Source: Maridesulfovibrio sp.
Lineage (GTDB): Bacteria > Desulfobacterota > Desulfovibrionia > Desulfovibrionales > Desulfovibrionaceae
Length of the DNA: 64,000 bases
Assembly (NCBI RefSeq): GCF_963677005.1
Contig: NZ_OY781616.1
Location: 999,501 to 1,063,500, forward strand
Reading direction: 5' to 3'
The notes beneath the pieces were generated by a model. The model was not told the DNA's origin, searched no databases, and saw only the letters and a list, made by a program, of their open reading frames with translations. The position numbers were made by a program, and so were the translations under genes. Numbering within the stretch: the stretch's first letter is position 1; every line of letters starts with the position of its first letter. Shown here in pieces: positions 9,691-19,611 of the stretch.

Positions 9691-10641
9691 ATGAAAAAAA
9701 TCCTCCTTTTCCTCGTATTGTTATTCATGGTTGCAGTTCCCGTAATCCATTCCGCCCAGACCTACACCGTTTCAATTTCCCAGATAGTAGAACATCCGTC
9801 CCTTGACGCAATGCGTGAAGGCTTCAAGAACCGCCTCAAGGAAGCGGGAATTGATGTCATATACAACGAGCATATTGCCCAGGGAAATCAGGCCACCAAT
9901 ATCCAGATTGCCAACCAGATCAAGGGAGAAAACCCGGATCTGGTTCTGACGATTACAACACCGTCATCTCAGGCTGTGGCCCAGAAAATAAAGGATATTC
10001 CCATAGTGTTCACCGGAGTGACGGACCCCGTTGCAGCAGGGTTGGTCAAAAGCCTTATGCAGCCGGGCAAGAACATTACCGGCATGACCGATATGAGCCC
10101 GGTTCTGCGGCAGGTGGAGCTTATCAGGGAATTCCTTCCGGAGATTAAAACAATAGGCACAATATACAATTCCGGAGAAGCCAACTCCGTTGTCCTTACA
10201 GATCTGCTCAAAAAAGTGTGCAAGGATTTCGGAATCAAGGTGGAAGAAGCTTCCGTAGCCAACTCCAGCGGAGTGTATCAGGCGGCTAAAAGCCTGGTCG
10301 GCAAATGTCAGGCCATCTACATCCCGGTGGACAATACGGTTGTCTCCGGACTTGAAGCCGCTATCAAAGTCTGCCGCCAGAACAAGCTTCCTCTTTTTTC
10401 CGCAGATACTGATTCAGTCAAGCGCGGAACCGTGGCAGCCCTGGCAGTCGATTATTACCGCATGGGTCTGCAGACAGCCGACATGGCCGCACGAATCCTT
10501 TCCAAGAATGCCAAGCCCGCTGAAATGCCGGTTGAAACCCTCCAGAATCTGCGTCTCTTCGTTAACGAAAAAGCAGCGGCTGAAATGGGCGTTGCAATCC
10601 CCCGGGAAGTTTTGGACAGGGCAGACAAGATCATCAAGTAA
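9691..10641 (+). CDS. ABC transporter substrate-binding protein (TrpX-like)
   Basis: The 316-residue secreted protein has a signal peptide (about 1-22) and the two-lobed fold of the PF04392/COG2984 family: VSISQIVEHPSLDAMREGF, NPDLVLTITTPSSQA, IVFTGVTDPVAAGLV and GSIYN-like GTIYNSGEANS. It captures a small solute in the periplasm for the permease and ATPase downstream. Related systems import tryptophan or other amino acids, but the substrate cannot be read here. A terminator and a 260-bp gap separate it from the permease, so the binding protein may be made in excess. Confidence 0.85.
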   Translation: MKKILLFLVLLFMVAVPVIHSAQTYTVSISQIVEHPSLDAMREGFKNRLKEAGIDVIYNEHIAQGNQATNIQIANQIKGENPDLVLTITTPSSQAVAQKIKDIPIVFTGVTDPVAAGLVKSLMQPGKNITGMTDMSPVLRQVELIREFLPEIKTIGTIYNSGEANSVVLTDLLKKVCKDFGIKVEEASVANSSGVYQAAKSLVGKCQAIYIPVDNTVVSGLEAAIKVCRQNKLPLFSADTDSVKRGTVAALAVDYYRMGLQTADMAARILSKNAKPAEMPVETLQNLRLFVNEKAAAEMGVAIPREVLDRADKIIK

Positions 10642-10670
10642 ACATTTGCAAAACACGGCAGGAAAAGTTA

Positions 10671-10698
10671 AAGGCGCAGTACATTCTGCGCCTTTTTT
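10671..10698 (+). terminator. Terminator after the binding-protein gene
   Basis: AAGGCGCAG and CTGCGCCTT form a perfect stem around TACATT, followed by six T. It would limit transcription into the permease gene. Confidence 0.85.
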
Positions 10699-10901
10699 AT
10701 GTATCCGCACCGGACAGTGCGGATTTCAGGCGCTATCAGCCCGGATATTTCATCAGGCAACGTCCCTTTTTCAGGCGAATCCTCTGGTTCCGGGCTTGCG
10801 GACAACCGGGAAAGGGTATTCTCGGAAACAGTCTTTATTGTCTTTTCTCCGACAGGTTGAATATATTTTAATAGCGCACAGAATTTCCCGGAATATTTAT
10901 T

Positions 10902-11804
10902 ATGATAAGTCTTTATGCATTCATGGGAGCAGTTGAACAGGGAGCTGCATTCGGACTGATGGTCCTTGGTGTCTACCTGACCTTCAGAGTTCTTGATTTT
11001 CCTGATCTTACTGTTGACGGAAGCCTTCCTTTGGGAGCGGCGGTCTCAGCTGTAGTCATTACCGGCGGACACAGCCCGATCACAGGCATCTTCCTCGCTG
11101 CCGGAGCAGGATTCCTTGCCGGTGCGGTGACCGGTATCCTCAACACAAAATTCAAAATACTGCACCTTCTGGCCTCCATTCTGACCATGATCGCGCTGTA
11201 TTCCATAAACATCAGAATCATGGGCAGGCCGAACATGACCCTGCTGGGGGCGGATACAATCATAGACCGCTTTATCGAATTCAGCGGACTTGCTCCGCAG
11301 TACTCCACCCCGCTGCTGTTCTCCATGATTTCAGGTGCAGCACTTCTTGTACTTATCTGGTTTCTGAAAACATCCTTCGGGCTGGCTGTACTTGCAACCG
11401 GTGACAACCCGAAAATGATCACCAGCCTTGGAGTAAACAGGGATATGATGATCATCTTCGGTGTCGGGCTGTCCAACGCACTTGTTGCAGCTTCCGGCGC
11501 TTTGGTGGCACAGAATCAGGGGGCTGCCGATGTCAATATGGGGATCGGGACTGTTATTGCAGGGCTGGCGTCCCTGATCATAGGTGAAACTCTTTTCGGC
11601 AAAGCCAGTGTTAGCCGGGCAATGCTCTCGGCCCTGCTGGGTTCGGTTGTCTACCGCATAGCCATTGCTCTGGCTCTGGGACTGCGGTTCGGCGACTTCT
11701 CCTTCACTCCCAGCGACCTGAATCTCATCACCGCTATCCTTGTGGTTGTCGCCCTGATCTCGCCGCAGATAAAGGCCGGGCTGCTCAAAAGGGGGCATGC
11801 ATAA
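10902..11804 (+). CDS. ABC transporter permease (COG4120 type)
   Basis: The 300-residue integral membrane protein has about eight hydrophobic segments and begins MISLYAFMGAVEQGAAFGLMV. It has FRVLDFPDLTVDGSLPLGAAV, typical of this permease family, which is related to branched-chain amino acid permeases. It forms the channel of the importer with the ATPase, whose ATG overlaps its TGA stop by one base. Confidence 0.87.
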   Translation: MISLYAFMGAVEQGAAFGLMVLGVYLTFRVLDFPDLTVDGSLPLGAAVSAVVITGGHSPITGIFLAAGAGFLAGAVTGILNTKFKILHLLASILTMIALYSINIRIMGRPNMTLLGADTIIDRFIEFSGLAPQYSTPLLFSMISGAALLVLIWFLKTSFGLAVLATGDNPKMITSLGVNRDMMIIFGVGLSNALVAASGALVAQNQGAADVNMGIGTVIAGLASLIIGETLFGKASVSRAMLSALLGSVVYRIAIALALGLRFGDFSFTPSDLNLITAILVVVALISPQIKAGLLKRGHA

Positions 11805-12598
11805 TGCTTGAAGTAGTAAAAGCCGCCAAGACATTCAATCCCAACAGCGTTAACGAGGTTCAGGCCTTGCGCGGAGTTGATCTGACCGTAAAACCGGGTG
11901 AATTCATAACCGTGATCGGATCAAACGGGGCCGGAAAATCCACTTTTCTAAATGCCGTGGCCGGAACCTTTGCCCTGTCCTCCGGCACAATTTCAATCAA
12001 CGGGACCGATGTAACATCCTGGCCGGAATACAAGAGAGCGATCAATCTGGGACGGGTATTTCAGGACCCGTTGTCCGGAACCTGTGCTACACTGACTATC
12101 GAACAGAATATGGCTCTGGCCATGAAACGCGGAAAACCCAGAGGACTCGGCCGGGGAGTCCGCCCTGCGGACAGAAGCCTGTTTCGAGAACAGCTTGCGA
12201 CCATAGGACTTGGACTGGAAGACAGACTTTCCGACAAGGCTGGACTGTTGTCCGGTGGCCAGAGACAGGCTTTGACCATGCTCATGGCAACAATGACACG
12301 GCCGGACATTTTATTGCTGGACGAGCATACAGCCGCGCTGGACCCCAAGACAGGACGCAAAATTCTTGATATAACCGACGCCGTCGTACGCAGGGACAAC
12401 CTGACTACTCTCATGGTCACCCACAACATGAATCAGGCAATCAGTATGGGCGACCGGCTGATCATGTTCCATCAGGGCATGATCATTCTTGATATTTCCG
12501 GAAAGGAAAAGAAGGGACTTAAAATGGAAGATCTGCTTGAGAAATTCTACTCCCTTCAGGGCGAGAGCGTGGCAACGGACAGGATGCTTTTTTCCTGA
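11804..12598 (+). CDS. ABC transporter ATP-binding protein (COG1101 type)
   Basis: The 264-residue ATPase has Walker A GSNGAGKST, the signature LLSGGQRQALTM, and Walker B ILLLDEHTAALDP, in which histidine replaces the usual proline, as is common in this subfamily. The switch histidine is in LMVTHNMNQAI. It powers the importer made with the preceding permease, to which it is translationally coupled. Confidence 0.9.
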   Translation: MLEVVKAAKTFNPNSVNEVQALRGVDLTVKPGEFITVIGSNGAGKSTFLNAVAGTFALSSGTISINGTDVTSWPEYKRAINLGRVFQDPLSGTCATLTIEQNMALAMKRGKPRGLGRGVRPADRSLFREQLATIGLGLEDRLSDKAGLLSGGQRQALTMLMATMTRPDILLLDEHTAALDPKTGRKILDITDAVVRRDNLTTLMVTHNMNQAISMGDRLIMFHQGMIILDISGKEKKGLKMEDLLEKFYSLQGESVATDRMLFS

Positions 12599-12682
12599 CC
12601 TGAGGCTATGCTTCCTTTCCGCTCAGGGCCCCCCTGAAAATGCGATATCCCGCAAAAACAATAGATTCGGAGGACTTAAAAA

Positions 12683-13102
12683 ATGAGCGAACTTACTTTT
12701 TCCATCATCAAACCTGATGCAGTCAAGGCCGGAAAAATCGGCGACATCCTTAAAATGATCTCTGATGCCGGACTTACCATCAAGGCTACCAAGATGATCC
12801 ATATGACCACGGCCCAGGCTGAAGGTTTCTACGCTGTTCACAAGGAACGCCCCTTTTTCGGCGAACTGGTTGAATTCATGACCTCCGGCCCCTGCGTAGT
12901 ATCCGTCCTCGAAGGCGACAACGCCATTTCGCGTTATCGCGATCTCATGGGTGCTACCAACCCCGCTGACGCGGCAGAAGGAACCATCCGCAAGGCTTTC
13001 GGTGCAGGCATCGAAGCCAATGCATGCCACGGTTCCGATGCCCCCGAAACAGCTGCAGTTGAAGTACCCTACTTCTTCAGCAGCATAGAACTGGTGAACT
13101 AA
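12683..13102 (+). CDS. ndk: Nucleoside diphosphate kinase
   Basis: The 139-residue protein begins [16 protein letters not shown] and has the active-site histidine in [14 protein letters not shown], the residue phosphorylated during transfer of the gamma phosphate between NTPs and NDPs. The length is normal for bacterial Ndk. GGAGGAC precedes the ATG. proC begins immediately after its stop, suggesting a two-gene operon. Confidence 0.95.
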   Translation: MSELTFSIIKPDAVKAGKIGDILKMISDAGLTIKATKMIHMTTAQAEGFYAVHKERPFFGELVEFMTSGPCVVSVLEGDNAISRYRDLMGATNPADAAEGTIRKAFGAGIEANACHGSDAPETAAVEVPYFFSSIELVN

Positions 13103-13103
13103 C

Positions 13104-13907
13104 ATGACAAAAAAAGTTGGATTTATCGGCACAGGAAACATGGGCTCAGCCATCATCAGAGGCTTGTCCAAGGATGAAAACATCAAACTGCTGGGAACCG
13201 ACCTCAACAGAACTGCACTGCAGTCCCTGGCTGAGGAAACAGGACTCACCATATGTGAGAACGCCCGTGACCTTGCCAGAGAATCCGACTACATCGTGCT
13301 GGCGGTAAAACCTCAGCCCGCTCCGGCCGTACTCGAAGCAATCGCAATTGAACTCTCGGAGTCCAAATGCATTATTTCCATCGCGGCCGGCCTCACCGTA
13401 GCCAAGCTCAAGGAATTCTGCGAAAACCGCTGTCCGATCGTCCGGGTCATGCCGAACACCCCGGCCATGGTAAATGCCGGTGTATTCGCGGTCTGCCAGG
13501 ATGACTCTCACCTGAGCGAAGAACAGCGCAGCTTCACGAGTGAACTGTTCACTCCTCTGGGAGATGTCTACGTGCTCGCAGAAAACCTGTTCGACAGCTT
13601 CACCGCTGTAATAGGTTCGGGCCCGGCCTACGTATTCTACTTCATTGATGCAATGATAGAATCCGCCGTCGAGCTGGGGCTGCCCCGCCCCATGGCCAGA
13701 TCAATGGTTGAAAAACTCTTTGAAGGTTCCACAGCCATGGCCCAGAAAACCGGCCAGCACATAGCTCATCTGCGTGAAGTTGTGACCTCGCCTGCGGGTA
13801 CAACCGTCAAGGCACTGGTTCATCTGGACCGCACAGCCACACGCGGCAACATAATCGACGCAATCCGCAAAAGCTACGAACGCAGCATAGAACTCGGCAA
13901 AAAATAA
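13104..13907 (+). CDS. proC: Pyrroline-5-carboxylate reductase
   Basis: The 267-residue enzyme has the N-terminal Rossmann motif VGFIGTGNMGSAIIRGL, the family motifs VKPQ and VRVMPNTPAMV, GSGPAYVF, and the C-terminal signature VTSPAGTTVKALVHLD. It reduces pyrroline-5-carboxylate to proline with NAD(P)H. It starts one base after the ndk stop and is followed by a strong terminator. Confidence 0.95.
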   Translation: MTKKVGFIGTGNMGSAIIRGLSKDENIKLLGTDLNRTALQSLAEETGLTICENARDLARESDYIVLAVKPQPAPAVLEAIAIELSESKCIISIAAGLTVAKLKEFCENRCPIVRVMPNTPAMVNAGVFAVCQDDSHLSEEQRSFTSELFTPLGDVYVLAENLFDSFTAVIGSGPAYVFYFIDAMIESAVELGLPRPMARSMVEKLFEGSTAMAQKTGQHIAHLREVVTSPAGTTVKALVHLDRTATRGNIIDAIRKSYERSIELGKK

Positions 13908-13932
13908 ACGCCGATTCTTACATGCATACAAG

Positions 13933-13968
13933 AAGCCCCCGGAAGTTTTTACTTTCGGGGGCTTTTCC
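13933..13968 (+). terminator. Terminator after ndk-proC
   Basis: AAGCCCCCGGAAG pairs with CTTTCGGGGGCTT (one mismatch), followed by TTCCTT. Confidence 0.85.
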
Positions 13969-14030
13969 TTAATATTCCCAGAAAGGCGCTTAAGTACACA
14001 AACCCGGATATCGTTTTTAAAAGAATGAAC

Positions 14031-14507
14031 TTATCTGGTTTGTTTATTTTTTTTCTTACTCTCAGGCAGGACGTAATGATCCGTCTTCCCTGAAAGCATA
14101 TCCATCAGCTTGAAAATGCGCTCTTCGCCGTCTTCCCATTTATAAGTATCCAGCTGTCCGGCCACAAGCCCCACCCTGCCTGCTTCAACTCCGTCATGAT
14201 AAGCTGTTATCTGTGTGTCGGCCAGAAAAACGACTATGTCCCATGACCACCTGCCATAGTACCTGATCGTCCATTCACAGGTGTCGTCTGCGGCTTTTTC
14301 CGGAAAAACCGAAGTCTTGATGCCCTGCTTCCGAAACCATTTTTTCAGTGCGGTCCGGTAGGTTTCGCGGGTATCTACATGATCAATTATACATACTTCG
14401 TCAGCCTGAAGGATAGCCGGCGCAGGTTCGTTTATTATATCCATTTTCCCGCATCCGCCGATTGCGATTATCGCCATGACGAGCAGAATGCATTTCACCT
14501 TGAACAC
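14031..14507 (-). CDS. Lipoprotein, Sbal_3080 family
   Basis: The 158-residue product has a lipoprotein signal (IIAIGGC, lipid-modified cysteine about residue 19). Its core layout matches the Sbal_3080 lipoprotein family: VCIID near the start, a conserved single cysteine before a WTIRYYGRWSWDIVVFL block, ADTQITAYHDG and a C-terminal lysine-rich tail. The function is unknown. It is expected in the periplasm, anchored in the inner or outer membrane. It stands alone, convergent with proC. Confidence 0.72.
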   Translation of the reverse strand: MFKVKCILLVMAIIAIGGCGKMDIINEPAPAILQADEVCIIDHVDTRETYRTALKKWFRKQGIKTSVFPEKAADDTCEWTIRYYGRWSWDIVVFLADTQITAYHDGVEAGRVGLVAGQLDTYKWEDGEERIFKLMDMLSGKTDHYVLPESKKKNKQTR

Positions 14508-14696
14508 CGGGAACCTCCGTTTTGCAGCCGGACTTCAGACCGGGCACTACTGTCGATTACGACATCCGCAACACGAAATCTGAGGAATTTTTGAAGAGAA
14601 TTGCAGCAAATTTTCATCTGTCATTCATATGCCCGGGCTGCCGCATGAAAACTAAACCATCACAAAAACAAATTCAACTATTCCGGACAAAAGGTA

Positions 14697-14723
14697 CGGG
14701 CCGCACAGCAAAGCTATGCGGCC
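14697..14723 (-). terminator. Hairpin downstream of the chemotaxis receptor gene
   Basis: GGGCCGCA at 14698-14705 pairs with TGCGGCCC at 14716-14723. On the minus strand a short T run (CCTTTTG) follows, so it probably terminates the receptor transcript. Confidence 0.6.
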
Positions 14724-14759
14724 CATATTTGGGGGTTAGGAGGTTAACGCTTTGTCTGT

Positions 14760-16358
14760 TTATGAAGACAGTTTTTTTATCAGTGTATTGAGTTCTTCGC
14801 ACATGTGCACAAGGCTGGTGCTGGCCTGGGTAGCCTCCTGCATCCCTGCGGAAGTCTGGGTAGCTATGCTGGTAATATCGTCCACGGTGCGGTGGATTTC
14901 CTCGCTGGTGGCGGATTGCTGCTCCGCGGCTGTGGCAATTGATTGTACCTGATCGGAGGTACTGTTAACTATATCCACGATCTTCTTAAGGGTGTCACCT
15001 GAATTCTTGGCAATGCCTGTGGATGTTTCCACGGCCTGTGTCGCCTGTTTCACTCCTTCGATGGAGCGTCTTGCACCGCTCTGAATTGCGTTTATGGCCG
15101 AGCCTACTTCATCGGTGGCGGACATGGTTTTTTCCGCCAGCTTGCGGACCTCGTCTGCAACAACGGCAAATCCTCTACCGGCTTCACCTGCCCGGGCCGC
15201 TTCAATTGCCGCGTTAAGAGCCAGCAGGTTGGTCTGATCGGCGATATCCTGAATCACATTGATAACACTTCCCACGGATTCGGTCTGCTGGCCCAGTTCA
15301 TCCATAAAATTTTCAAGATTTTCAGCATACCCGCGGACCATTTCGATGGATTCGATAAGATTATGAACTTCCTGCTGCCCTTCATAGGCATTGTCCTTGG
15401 CGGCAACGGCATTGTCGGCGGCACTTACTGCGTTTCTGGCAACTTCCATGGTCGTGCTGTTCATTTCTTCCATGGCTGTTGCCGTTTCCGTTGTCCGTTC
15501 CGACTGAAAAGCGGCACCTTTTGCTGCTTCCTCAATCTGTGCGGCAATAACCCCTGCCGAAGAATTGACCTGTTCGGTTATGGTTATGAGATCGGAAGCA
15601 ACCTGTGCCACTCTTTCAGCATTTTCCTCTATACTCCGCTGGTGCTTCTTGACTTCGGTCAGGTCGAAATAAATGGTCAGCGCACCACTGAGTTTCTTAT
15701 CCAGATCATAGATGGGTTCAGCGGAGAACTGCAGTTCATGCAAACCGCCGTCACCTTCGAATTTTGTCTCGCCTTCAATGCGGATTCCTTCGCTTACAAC
15801 CCGGTCAGTCCTGGTCTTGCGGGAATTATCACCATAAATATACCCGCCGATAGTGAGCCCGTAGTAATCTTCGGGCTTACCTTTCTTGCCGGAGATACTG
15901 AACAGCCTGCTTCCGAGAAAATCGACTTTGGCTTCGGCATCGCAGGTCATGAACGGATAGGATTTGGCAATGGCATCAAGTACTCCTTCGGCAAATCCCA
16001 GCCGGCGTTTCAGCACGTCCACAGCCGTACAGAGTTCGACATTGAGGCTGCCGAGAGTGGAATCATCATGGTCCGGTCTTGATGAATTGAACTTCCCTTT
16101 TGTCACCTGTTTTAAGAAGTCGACCGCCATGCGACTGCTCTTTGCAACAGACGAAGAGGCAGCAGCGGCGAGAATTCCTCCGATTACAACGGAAATACCG
16201 AAACACACTGCCACAGCCGCCCAGACCGAACTTGCAGGAATCAGATAATTTCCACCCTCTGCGACTTTTGCAGTAACATTCAGTAAAACAAATACACCCG
16301 CAGCACCACCAGCGGCAGCAGCTACCACGCTAGTGCCGAGTAACAACTTTACTTTCAT
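14760..16358 (-). CDS. Methyl-accepting chemotaxis protein with PAS domain
   Basis: The 532-residue receptor has two N-terminal membrane segments (about 4-28 and 45-68) with almost no periplasmic loop. A PAS-like domain (about 105-235) follows, and then the signalling coiled coil. The hairpin tip [20 protein letters not shown] and the following [18 protein letters not shown] bind CheA/CheW. The short loop means the signal is probably sensed inside the cell through the PAS domain. A GTG lies one codon upstream, but the AGGGGGAG ribosome site fits the ATG at 16358. Confidence 0.92.
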   Translation of the reverse strand: MKVKLLLGTSVVAAAAGGAAGVFVLLNVTAKVAEGGNYLIPASSVWAAVAVCFGISVVIGGILAAAASSSVAKSSRMAVDFLKQVTKGKFNSSRPDHDDSTLGSLNVELCTAVDVLKRRLGFAEGVLDAIAKSYPFMTCDAEAKVDFLGSRLFSISGKKGKPEDYYGLTIGGYIYGDNSRKTRTDRVVSEGIRIEGETKFEGDGGLHELQFSAEPIYDLDKKLSGALTIYFDLTEVKKHQRSIEENAERVAQVASDLITITEQVNSSAGVIAAQIEEAAKGAAFQSERTTETATAMEEMNSTTMEVARNAVSAADNAVAAKDNAYEGQQEVHNLIESIEMVRGYAENLENFMDELGQQTESVGSVINVIQDIADQTNLLALNAAIEAARAGEAGRGFAVVADEVRKLAEKTMSATDEVGSAINAIQSGARRSIEGVKQATQAVETSTGIAKNSGDTLKKIVDIVNSTSDQVQSIATAAEQQSATSEEIHRTVDDITSIATQTSAGMQEATQASTSLVHMCEELNTLIKKLSS

Positions 16359-17031
16359 CACACTCCCCCTGAACCGGCAGCGAACATTTTTTCACACAGG
16401 GATTCTCTGCCGGCCATGTTAAAACATGCAGTTACGAAAACAATTTTTAAAATCATTGATCGTATATGAAAATATTTTTTTCATAAATACTCAAACAACG
16501 ATGTCAGGTCAATATTTTATGACATTTTTGTTTCGTCAATGTTGTATTTTGAACATTTTTGTTCAGCTAACATGCTGCATTATAAGAGTTTTAGTCCAAG
16601 AAAGATTATTCAGAGTCTAAATAATGTATAATCTAATATTTCGTTCAACGTTGAAAAGGAGATTTTCTACAATAAAAATCTGCTGTAACTTCAAATTCCA
16701 GCCTAAATTTTATTTTACTGAAAAAAATCGAATATTCCACGGATATAAGCGAACAGTCCACAGTCTGTCCTGAGCAGAACAAAACTCAGTGACACCGTTC
16801 TTTTCTTACACATGTCTATTGTTTTTGATCATTCTTGAATAATTTTGAACAAAAATGAAAACCATGGCGAAGAAATCCAAGAATTATCGGCTTGATTGGG
16901 AAACAAAAAAATCAGGATGGGTAGAATAAAACAGCACTCTAATACAACAAAAATTAATAATAATTTCATAAGAATAGAAACTTGACGACAGCAAAACATG
17001 GATGTAGTACAAAAATCAAATAGGAGGTGTT
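16359..17031. other. AT-rich intergenic region, no gene recognised
   Basis: About 670 bp with no convincing coding frame. Near 16372-16418 CCGGCAG and CTGCCGG form a long-loop inverted repeat upstream of the receptor gene. I found no clear sigma-28 or sigma-54 promoter. The right end carries the ribosome site of the next gene (TAGGAGGTG). Confidence 0.5.
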
Positions 17032-17676
17032 ATGAAAAAAATTTTGCTCGTTGTTTCTATTTATTGTTTAGCCTGTTGCTACGGATGTGTAGGGGAAAAA
17101 ATCGCTAAAGATAATTTATTTTACTCTCCCAACTCACCTTCGTTAAAAGTTGAATTCAATAATGACATACAATTTGTAGGAAAGGATCACGGAAGCAGTG
17201 GGCCTATAATGACCCATACATATTTTTATTCTTCCCCTAAAAAAGACGGTAATGTTGCAGAAGCCTCTTGGGTTGAATTGATGTCTGTAAAGCCGGGCTG
17301 GTACCTCAATCCGAAACACATAATAGGAGACAACGTTCCAAACAGCGGCGTTTTTACTAAAAATATTGATAACGACCAATATTATTGCCGAATATTTATA
17401 ACCAAAACAAATCCCAAAGGATCAATTGAAAGTTTCTACACTGGGCAGGGCATAAACTTACAGAAATACGCCACCGTCCGTTTATGTAACAAAATGATTT
17501 CTGATCGACAAAAAGTAACCCTTGGCTATGCCGCCGGAATAAGTCCTGCGGTTATAAATCAAGTTGTAGGAAAAAATTTTGCAGTTAAAGAATTAACTCA
17601 AAAGCAAATTGACTACTTCAATAATTTCGATGCAAAAGCAGACAGCAGCCTCTCGTTAAGTAAAGCTGACGAGTAA
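17032..17676 (+). CDS. Lipoprotein of unknown function
   Basis: The 214-residue product has a lipoprotein signal peptide with a run of cysteines near residues 14-19 (ACCYGCVG). The mature part is polar, with no membrane segment and no family that I recognise (SPNSPSLKVEFNNDIQFVG near the start). The gene is more AT-rich than the core genes around it, so it may be a later arrival. The ribosome site is AGGAGGT. A strong terminator follows. Confidence 0.6.
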   Translation: MKKILLVVSIYCLACCYGCVGEKIAKDNLFYSPNSPSLKVEFNNDIQFVGKDHGSSGPIMTHTYFYSSPKKDGNVAEASWVELMSVKPGWYLNPKHIIGDNVPNSGVFTKNIDNDQYYCRIFITKTNPKGSIESFYTGQGINLQKYATVRLCNKMISDRQKVTLGYAAGISPAVINQVVGKNFAVKELTQKQIDYFNNFDAKADSSLSLSKADE

Positions 17677-17695
17677 CAGCAAGCAGCCATTTTCC

Positions 17696-17733
17696 AAAAA
17701 ACCGGAGTCCTTTTTTGAGGGCTCCGGTTTTTT
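17696..17733 (+). terminator. Terminator after the lipoprotein gene
   Basis: AAAACCGGAG pairs with CTCCGGTTTT around a small loop, followed by further T. Confidence 0.85.
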
Positions 17734-17829
17734 ATGCACTAATATTCACCTTTTCTTAAAGTCCACCCCACGAACAAATAGGTAAAAGGACAGTTCGTGA
17801 CACAAGATTGGGGGCTTTGTGTTCCACTT

Positions 17830-18151
17830 CTGAGCGAGAAGCTTTGCAGAGCGGGCCATTGATCCGGATAGATTGTCAGAAAAAATGTGAATATTATGAA
17901 CAGAGCTATAGCGGACCGGCCTGAAGACATGGTTATTACCATTAGTGACCACCAAGACAGGGGAACTTGAAGATAAGGAGATAGTTGTCGCCCGTATCGC
18001 CGAGGCAGCCCAAATAGTGCCTATTAATCAACTCTGCCTAAGCCCTCAGTGCGGCTTTTCCTCCACAGAAGAAGGCAATACGCTGACGGAAAAACAGCAG
18101 TGGGCAAAAATACGCTTTATCAAAGATATTGCGGCTGAAATATGGAAATAA
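17830..18151 (+). pseudogene. Decayed metE-like (cobalamin-independent methionine synthase family) fragment
   Basis: Pieces of a MetE/YxjG-type C-terminal region occur in three registers. AERAIDPDRLSEKM ends at a stop. Then NRAIADRPEDMVITI is read in another frame from about 17896. Finally TTKTGELEDKEIVVARIAEA through QLCLSPQCGFSSTEEGN runs to a normal C-terminus at 18151. The zinc-ligand cysteine region (CLSPQCGF) survives. Between the second and third pieces the conserved block that should follow (the HLCRGN region) is missing. No N-terminal half is present. It is a frameshifted, internally deleted remnant. Confidence 0.7.
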
Positions 18152-18313
18152 CCAGACCTTTCAGAGAGGTAAAAATTAACTATCCCCCTCTCCAATGGGA
18201 TGCCTCCCATGAGGTAGATAAGGTTAAAAAGGTTCATCTATAAAAATTATTTCGTTAAAACATATTACCTGCAGTTAAGACTGTACAGATCTCTACTGAA
18301 GTCGAGTTCAGTC

Positions 18314-18345
18314 ATAATGCCCCCGGCTTAGCCGGGGGTCTATGA
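18314..18345. repeat. Strong palindrome, REP-like or IS200/IS605-end-like
   Basis: CCCCCGGC-TTA-GCCGGGGG sits inside a wider inverted repeat GTCATA...TATGAC. There is no T run on either strand, so it is not an ordinary terminator. The shape resembles REP elements or the imperfect hairpins at ends of IS200/IS605 elements. No transposase is nearby. Confidence 0.4.
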
Positions 18346-18400
18346 CTTTCCGGGTTTGTAATTATTGAAAGACCGTTTAAACGTTTTATAAGCTATCCAT

Positions 18401-19318
18401 TTAAAACCGCCAGACAAATTTAACAAGCCCCCCAAAAGCGTTACCCAAATCCTGGACCGATAGCTTGCGTCCGTTGTTGCTGTAAAAAGTATAACTTCGT
18501 TCATAGACATATTCCGGACCGATTGAAAAAGTCCAATGTTCGTAGGGGGAATAGTCCAGATACAAGCCGAACTTTGATTGGGTCTCTTTTATATAGCCCT
18601 CAGATTCATATATTTTATTTGAGCCGGACATGGCTACGGTCATTCCTATGGTCTTCTTTTTGCCGTCATCCATTTTCACCCCGATCATCTTGAGAATTTC
18701 GGCAATTGTTTCATGTGATACAGCAAGGACTAATCCCAATTCGATATCACCAAACAATTCATCATTAATCGGACTGACGGCAACGGCTTTGACACCGCTA
18801 CCCAGAATAGATCCTTTCCATAAATCGAAAGCAAGCCCCCCCTTCAGACCAAGTCCCAATGCCCCCGGAAAATCTTTTTCAAAAGCAGAGGTAGCGGTGC
18901 AATCAAGCCAGTATATCCAGTCCTTGTAAAATCTCCCGTTAACCAAATGTGCCTCAAGAGTGAAATCCTGCAAATTTTCAAAAGGAGGATTGGAACTCTC
19001 TCCTCCACTGACCTGCTGTGAAATATCTCCCGCATCTTCCCATATGAAATGAGACAGTCCGTAAGACAACTCAAAAATGGAATAGCCGACTTTAATCGTG
19101 TTACGTAACACGCTTACCTCCCCCGAGGCACTGGTAAAAGAAGCCGGCAGTATATAATCAGAATCAACTGTAATATATGGTAATTTTCTAAATTTGGAGG
19201 GAGCGTCCATTAAAGCATTATCTACAAGACCTACAGGGCCGAACCCTATCCCGGCGGCGGGTTCGGCACACAGAAAAAAGCACAGCATAGCGAGAAGAAT
19301 ACATTTAAAATCTGACAT
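18401..19318 (-). CDS. Putative outer-membrane beta-barrel protein
   Basis: The 305-residue product has a signal peptide (about 1-23, ending AEPAAG). Its mature part is rich in alternating hydrophobic/polar strands, such as TIGMTVAMSG, FGLYLDYSPYEHWTFSIGPEYVY and the terminal GGLVKFVWRF. A C-terminal phenylalanine is the usual outer-membrane insertion signal. I do not recognise a specific family. It stands alone between unrelated genes. Confidence 0.6.
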   Translation of the reverse strand: MSDFKCILLAMLCFFLCAEPAAGIGFGPVGLVDNALMDAPSKFRKLPYITVDSDYILPASFTSASGEVSVLRNTIKVGYSIFELSYGLSHFIWEDAGDISQQVSGGESSNPPFENLQDFTLEAHLVNGRFYKDWIYWLDCTATSAFEKDFPGALGLGLKGGLAFDLWKGSILGSGVKAVAVSPINDELFGDIELGLVLAVSHETIAEILKMIGVKMDDGKKKTIGMTVAMSGSNKIYESEGYIKETQSKFGLYLDYSPYEHWTFSIGPEYVYERSYTFYSNNGRKLSVQDLGNAFGGLVKFVWRF

Positions 19319-19611
19319 CTATATTTTACGGCTGACATTACGGCCAGCTTCTTTTTTAGCCTTAGTTAAATTTTGCAGCAGTCAGTTTTCCAGTTGATAG
19401 CAAGAGTAAATTCGGTACGAAGAAACTGTTTATCCCGGCAAAAATTTAAGCATATATGGTGCATTAAGTAAAAACAATAAACGCAGTGCGGCTTTTCAAA
19501 AGTATGCTTCAGCCGGATGAGCCAAACTCATACTATTAAGCAACCAACTCAAGAAACGATAGAAAGATAACGTTGAAACACATTCATAGTTTCCTGATGC
19601 CGACAGGTTTT

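Noticed and set aside
10698..10901. Riboswitch or T-box before the permease gene
   Set aside because: Some GC-rich inverted repeats exist (for example CCGCAC/GTGCGG), but no known conserved core is visible.
16359..17031. Flagellar sigma-28 promoter for the chemotaxis receptor
   Set aside because: I looked for TAAA and GCCGATAA-like elements at the right spacing and found none convincing.
19481..19570. Second metE fragment suggested by a short match to QCGF
   Set aside because: Only four residues agree and the rest does not continue the family pattern.
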